From: Clostridia bacterium
GTDB taxonomy: Bacteria > Bacillota > Clostridia > Oscillospirales > Acutalibacteraceae
Reading direction: 5' to 3'
Length of the DNA: 64,000 nucleotides
NCBI GenBank assembly: GCA_017502085.1
Contig: JAFVVQ010000014.1
Span: 83,500 to 147,499, forward strand
Positions 62,284-64,000 of the stretch are shown here, in pieces; position 1 is the stretch's first letter; each line of letters starts with the position of its first letter. The notes beneath the pieces were generated by a model. It saw only the letters and a program-made list of their open reading frames with translations. It ran no database searches and had not been told where the DNA came from. The position numbers were made by a program, and so were the translations under genes.

Positions 62284-62772
62284 TCAGCGTTTGATGTTGT
62301 TCGCCTGATATTGAACGATTTTCTCGTGAATCATTTCACGTAACAGATGAATGTTGCCGTTTAAATTAACAAGAAAATCCTTTTTGTCGGATCTGCAGAA
62401 TTCTTCGTTCATTTCCTTGAGTGCAGCAAGGTCGGCATATATCTGCATCAGCAGTTCGCACTGAATGTTTTTATCCGAATACATATCGGGAAGCAGTCCC
62501 GATGAAATAACAGAATCCCACACGAACGTTGAAAAAGAAAAGATATCATATTCATAATCTTTTGAACGATATACCTCAATGCTCTTTTTTATCTCTTCAA
62601 GTTCGGAATCAATACTTGCGATAAGTCGCTGTCTTGCTTCTTTTTCCTGCTTGCGGGTTCTGATTTTATCGAGCCACAAGGGAACAAAAATACCGATAAA
62701 AGAACCGAGCAGAGCATAGAAAAGCTCAACCCACTGAAATTCGCCGAATGGAATGTTTTTCAGAAATTCCAT
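62284..62772 (-). CDS. Single-pass membrane protein paired with the STAND ATPase
   Basis: A 162-residue protein of no recognised family. Residues about 14-34 (VELFYALLGSFIGIFVPLWL) form one membrane helix, followed by a basic stretch (KIRTRKQEKEARQR) and a coiled-coil-like helix (LIASIDSELEEIKKSIEVYR). The remainder is helical and soluble. Positive residues after the helix place the C-terminal part in the cytoplasm. It is the first gene of a two-gene operon, 15 bp before the ATPase, with its own promoter. As the ATPase lacks an evident effector domain, this protein could be the membrane effector or anchor. Confidence 0.8.
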   Translation of the reverse strand: MEFLKNIPFGEFQWVELFYALLGSFIGIFVPLWLDKIRTRKQEKEARQRLIASIDSELEEIKKSIEVYRSKDYEYDIFSFSTFVWDSVISSGLLPDMYSDKNIQCELLMQIYADLAALKEMNEEFCRSDKKDFLVNLNGNIHLLREMIHEKIVQYQANNIKR

Positions 62773-62828
62773 GACGCACTACCTCGTTTCTGTTTTCGTG
62801 ATTTTATATGAAATATTTTCTTAAATTG

Positions 62829-62857
62829 AATATAACATATATTAGTAAATCAGTCAA
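62829..62857 (-). promoter_or_regulatory. Promoter of the membrane protein/STAND operon
   Basis: Leftward -35 TTGACT (62857-62852), 17-bp spacer, -10 TATATT (62834-62829) with TG upstream (TGT), 57 bp before the start at 62772. The gap 62773-63148 holds only this promoter, array E and the terminator at 63102-63129. Confidence 0.75.
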
Positions 62858-62889
62858 GAAAACAATATCTGCACTTCTTCGCTAAAAGC

Positions 62890-63098
62890 AGACACAGACA
62901 GATTCCGACCATAACTTTTCACCCTTAACTCTTCTCTATTCACTCTTCACTTTTCACTTTGCAACGCCCACCCTCAACTCTTCACTATTCACTCTTCACT
63001 TTTCACTTTGCAACGGGTGTGGGCAACGCCCACCCTCAACTCTTCACTATTCACTCTTCACTTTTCACTTAAAAAAGGTGCGGACAGAGTCCGCCCAC
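62890..63098 (-). repeat. Heptamer/hairpin array E, partly decayed
   Basis: Leftward from the terminator at 63129: hairpin GCGGAC-tct-GTCCGC (about 63078-63093) with a T-run, heptamers AGTGAAN, hairpin GTGGGC-gtt-GCCCAC (about 63019-63033), heptamers, a half hairpin (CAACGCCCACCC near 62961-62972, left arm missing), heptamers, and a degenerate X hairpin (near 62889-62910). About 40 bp of heptamer block is repeated almost exactly at 62973-63009 and 63034-63070. Confidence 0.83.
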
Positions 63099-63101
63099 AA
63101 A

Positions 63102-63129
63102 AAACAAGGCACTCCGAAGAATGCCTTGT
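63102..63129 (-). terminator. Terminator of the 150-residue membrane protein gene, copy 2 of the 27-bp repeat
   Basis: Hairpin ACAAGGCA (63104-63111) with TGCCTTGT (63122-63129), followed leftward by TTTTTTGTG. Identical in 63102-63128 to 58938-58964. Confidence 0.87.
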
Positions 63130-63148
63130 ATGATATGCCGATATTAAA

Positions 63149-63601
63149 TTATTCTTCTGCAGCGGGAGTTCCTTCCGAAGCGGGAACTTCTTCTGCAACT
63201 GCATCTGTTTCTTCTGCTTCAACTGTCGGGATAACCTCTTCGGGAAGAGCTTCTGCAATCGGTGTTGCCTCTGCGATAACGGGTGTTGCTTCTTCAACGC
63301 AAAGGAGTTTTCCGAGATAATGAACAAGAATCAGAAGACCCGCAATAACAAAAGCCGCACCCGCATAAAATGCGATACTCTGACCGAGTTCACGGAGATT
63401 GTTTGCAGTAATACCCGCATTGAGAGCCGCATATCTTGTTGCCTCGTATTCATAGGTGTAATAATCGGCACCGAATGATACGTCATCGGGTCTGAAAGTT
63501 GAGTAGCTGTCTGCGGGGCAGAAAATAATGATAATGCCCATCAGTACGGCGATAAGACCGATTGCTGCACCTGCGATGTTAAAAATTCTTTTCTTGTCCA
63601 T
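63149..63601 (-). CDS. Small membrane protein with Glu/Ala/Pro-rich tail
   Basis: A 150-residue protein with two hydrophobic helices: about 6-27 (FNIAGAAIGLIAVLMGIIII) and about 74-96 (AFYAGAAFVIAGLLILVHYL). A hydrophilic loop between them contains ADYYTYEYEATRYA. The last 45 residues are low-complexity Ala, Glu, Pro, Thr and Val (for example EATPVIAEATPIAEALPEEV). No family recognised. ATG 63601 lies behind AAAGGA. It precedes the STAND operon in the same orientation but is separated from it by a terminator, array E and a promoter. Confidence 0.75.
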   Translation of the reverse strand: MDKKRIFNIAGAAIGLIAVLMGIIIIFCPADSYSTFRPDDVSFGADYYTYEYEATRYAALNAGITANNLRELGQSIAFYAGAAFVIAGLLILVHYLGKLLCVEEATPVIAEATPIAEALPEEVIPTVEAEETDAVAEEVPASEGTPAAEE

Positions 63602-63743
63602 TGTGATCAATCCTTTACTTTTATTTTGATTCTGCAGTTCTCTTTTCAGAAAGCAGAACAATTTCCATTTTTATTGTTTCAGACTTGTTTACTTCCTTAT
63701 CAACAAGTAAAACTTTAATATATATTAACACACCGAGTCAAAA

Positions 63744-63774
63744 AAGACAAGGCATTCTCTGAATACCTTGTCTT
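63744..63774 (-). terminator. Hairpin related to the 27-bp repeat
   Basis: AGACAAGG-ATTC-tct-GAAT-CCTTGTCT type stem (63745-63773) with one A/C mismatch, followed leftward by TTTTTT. It resembles the hairpins at 58938 and 63102 (CAAGGCATTC core) but is not identical. Confidence 0.75.
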
Positions 63775-63779
63775 TTTCT

Positions 63780-63895
63780 GGTCCGAGTGGCGGGACTTGA
63801 TTCGCGCGACTGCGGTCGCTTGGTCGCTCGCGGTCACAACAGTCCACCGGACTGTTGCTCTGTGCCGCTCGTCCTTCGAATCCCTTCTTAACTTC
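63780..63895 (-). repeat. Palindrome-rich element with a tRNA 3'-end-like terminus
   Basis: Leftward the block ends in AAGTCCCGCCACTCGGACCA, which looks like a tRNA T-arm, acceptor strand and CCA, directly before a terminator. No tRNA 5' part precedes it; instead there are palindromes, including a perfect 9-bp stem CAACAGTCC/GGACTGTTG (63837-63857, loop ACC) and GCGAC/GTCGC-type repeats, and a second GGATTCGAA at the far end (about 63886-63892). Confidence 0.55.
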
Positions 63896-63908
63896 TGCAA
63901 ACAAAAAA

Positions 63909-63935
63909 GAACAGACACCATAAGGGTATCTGTTC
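63909..63935 (-). terminator. tRNA-Ser terminator
   Basis: GAACAGACACC (63909-63919) pairs with GGTATCTGTTC (63925-63935) with one mismatch; leftward it is followed by TTTTTTGTTT, shortly after the tRNA 3' end. Confidence 0.8.
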
Positions 63936-63943
63936 CTTTTTCA

Positions 63944-64000
63944 TGGCGGAGAGCAAGGGATTCGAACCCTCGAACAGGTTATAGCCCGTTACACGATTTC
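63944..64000 (-). tRNA. tRNA-Ser (anticodon NGA), 5' half outside window
   Basis: Read leftward from the window end: anticodon-loop remainder GAAA and stem TCGTG, a long variable arm (AACGGGCTATAACCTGTT), T-arm GAGGGTTCGAATCCCTT, acceptor strand GCTCTCC, discriminator G and encoded CCA (63946-63944). The long variable arm and GGAGAG-type acceptor fit tRNA-Ser. The two visible anticodon bases (G35, A36) give NGA, reading UCN codons. Confidence 0.88.

Larger units (their letters stand above)
63602..63943. other. Non-coding gap with terminators and a palindromic element
   Basis: No gene is seen. From left to right: an AT-rich leader of the membrane protein gene, a hairpin terminator (63744-63774), a palindrome-rich block beginning with a tRNA-3'-end-like sequence (63780-63895) and the tRNA-Ser terminator (63909-63935). 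Confidence 0.7.

Noticed and set aside
38621-63098. CRISPR array as explanation for the spaced repeats
   Set aside because: The repeat unit is 7 bp, the interspersed parts are hairpins shared between arrays rather than unique spacers, and no cas genes are present.

Overview
The window looks like a chromosomal segment of an anaerobic, low-to-mid GC Gram-positive bacterium of the class Clostridia, probably an uncultured gut Oscillospirales member. The reasons are an LCP-family wall ligase, a TagGH/Wzm-Wzt-like ABC exporter, 2-hydroxyacyl-CoA dehydratase activase genes, many GTG/TTG starts behind strong AGGAGG sites, and promoters close to TTGAYW-N16/17-TATAAT. The taxonomic call is inference; no rRNA is present.

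Positions 1-34100 are one large surface-polysaccharide locus. It opens with the end of a CpsD-like tyrosine kinase that has a Gly-Tyr repeat tail. A PglF/PglE/PglC/PglA-like quartet follows (4,6-dehydratase, aminotransferase, initiating sugar-phosphate transferase, first glycosyltransferase), then a TviB/TviC pair for UDP-N-acetylhexosaminuronic acid. Next come a run of GT4 and GT2 glycosyltransferases, a Wzy-like polymerase, one frameshifted TupA-type ATP-grasp gene, a hexapeptide acetyltransferase, an ABC exporter pair, the CapE-CapG-CapF set for UDP-L-FucNAc, two nucleotidyltransferase-type genes and an LCP ligase. A facing operon (34100 to 30377) makes UDP-glucuronate and UDP-galacturonate and adds a PqqD-like small protein and one more GT2. 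The predicted glycan carries uronic acids, 2-acetamido sugars and possibly a free 4-amino sugar, so a zwitterionic polymer is plausible.

Positions 34200-57500 are mostly household genes: a phosphodiesterase, aquaporin, an SDR with a Lys/Glu-rich tail, ProRS, hexuronate catabolism (UxuA, Eda, KdgK), a PH-domain protein, an MFS transporter, an SGNH hydrolase broken by an in-frame TGA, a FAD-Rieske oxidoreductase, a CDF metal exporter, a secreted PHP protein, a GH78-like rhamnosidase, an ECF sigma factor with a 59-residue partner, two PlsC acyltransferases and a two-gene activase/dehydratase system.

Positions 57500-64000 look accessory: an orphan RepA_N replication initiator with internal palindromic repeats, a two-gene operon of a membrane protein and a large NACHT/STAND ATPase (candidate defence system), a small membrane protein, a palindrome-rich element and the 3' half of a tRNA-Ser. 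A 27-bp terminator sequence is repeated exactly on both sides of the STAND operon.

Five intergenic arrays (near 38.7, 40.6, 47.2, 57.8 and 63.0 kb) share one design: tandem heptamers AGTGAAN joined to short GC-rich hairpins, usually with a T-run. All five lie 3' of a gene in the same sense orientation. Because the unit is 7 nt and contains TGA, three copies place a stop codon in every reading frame. The arrays therefore look like mobile or amplified end-of-gene cassettes.
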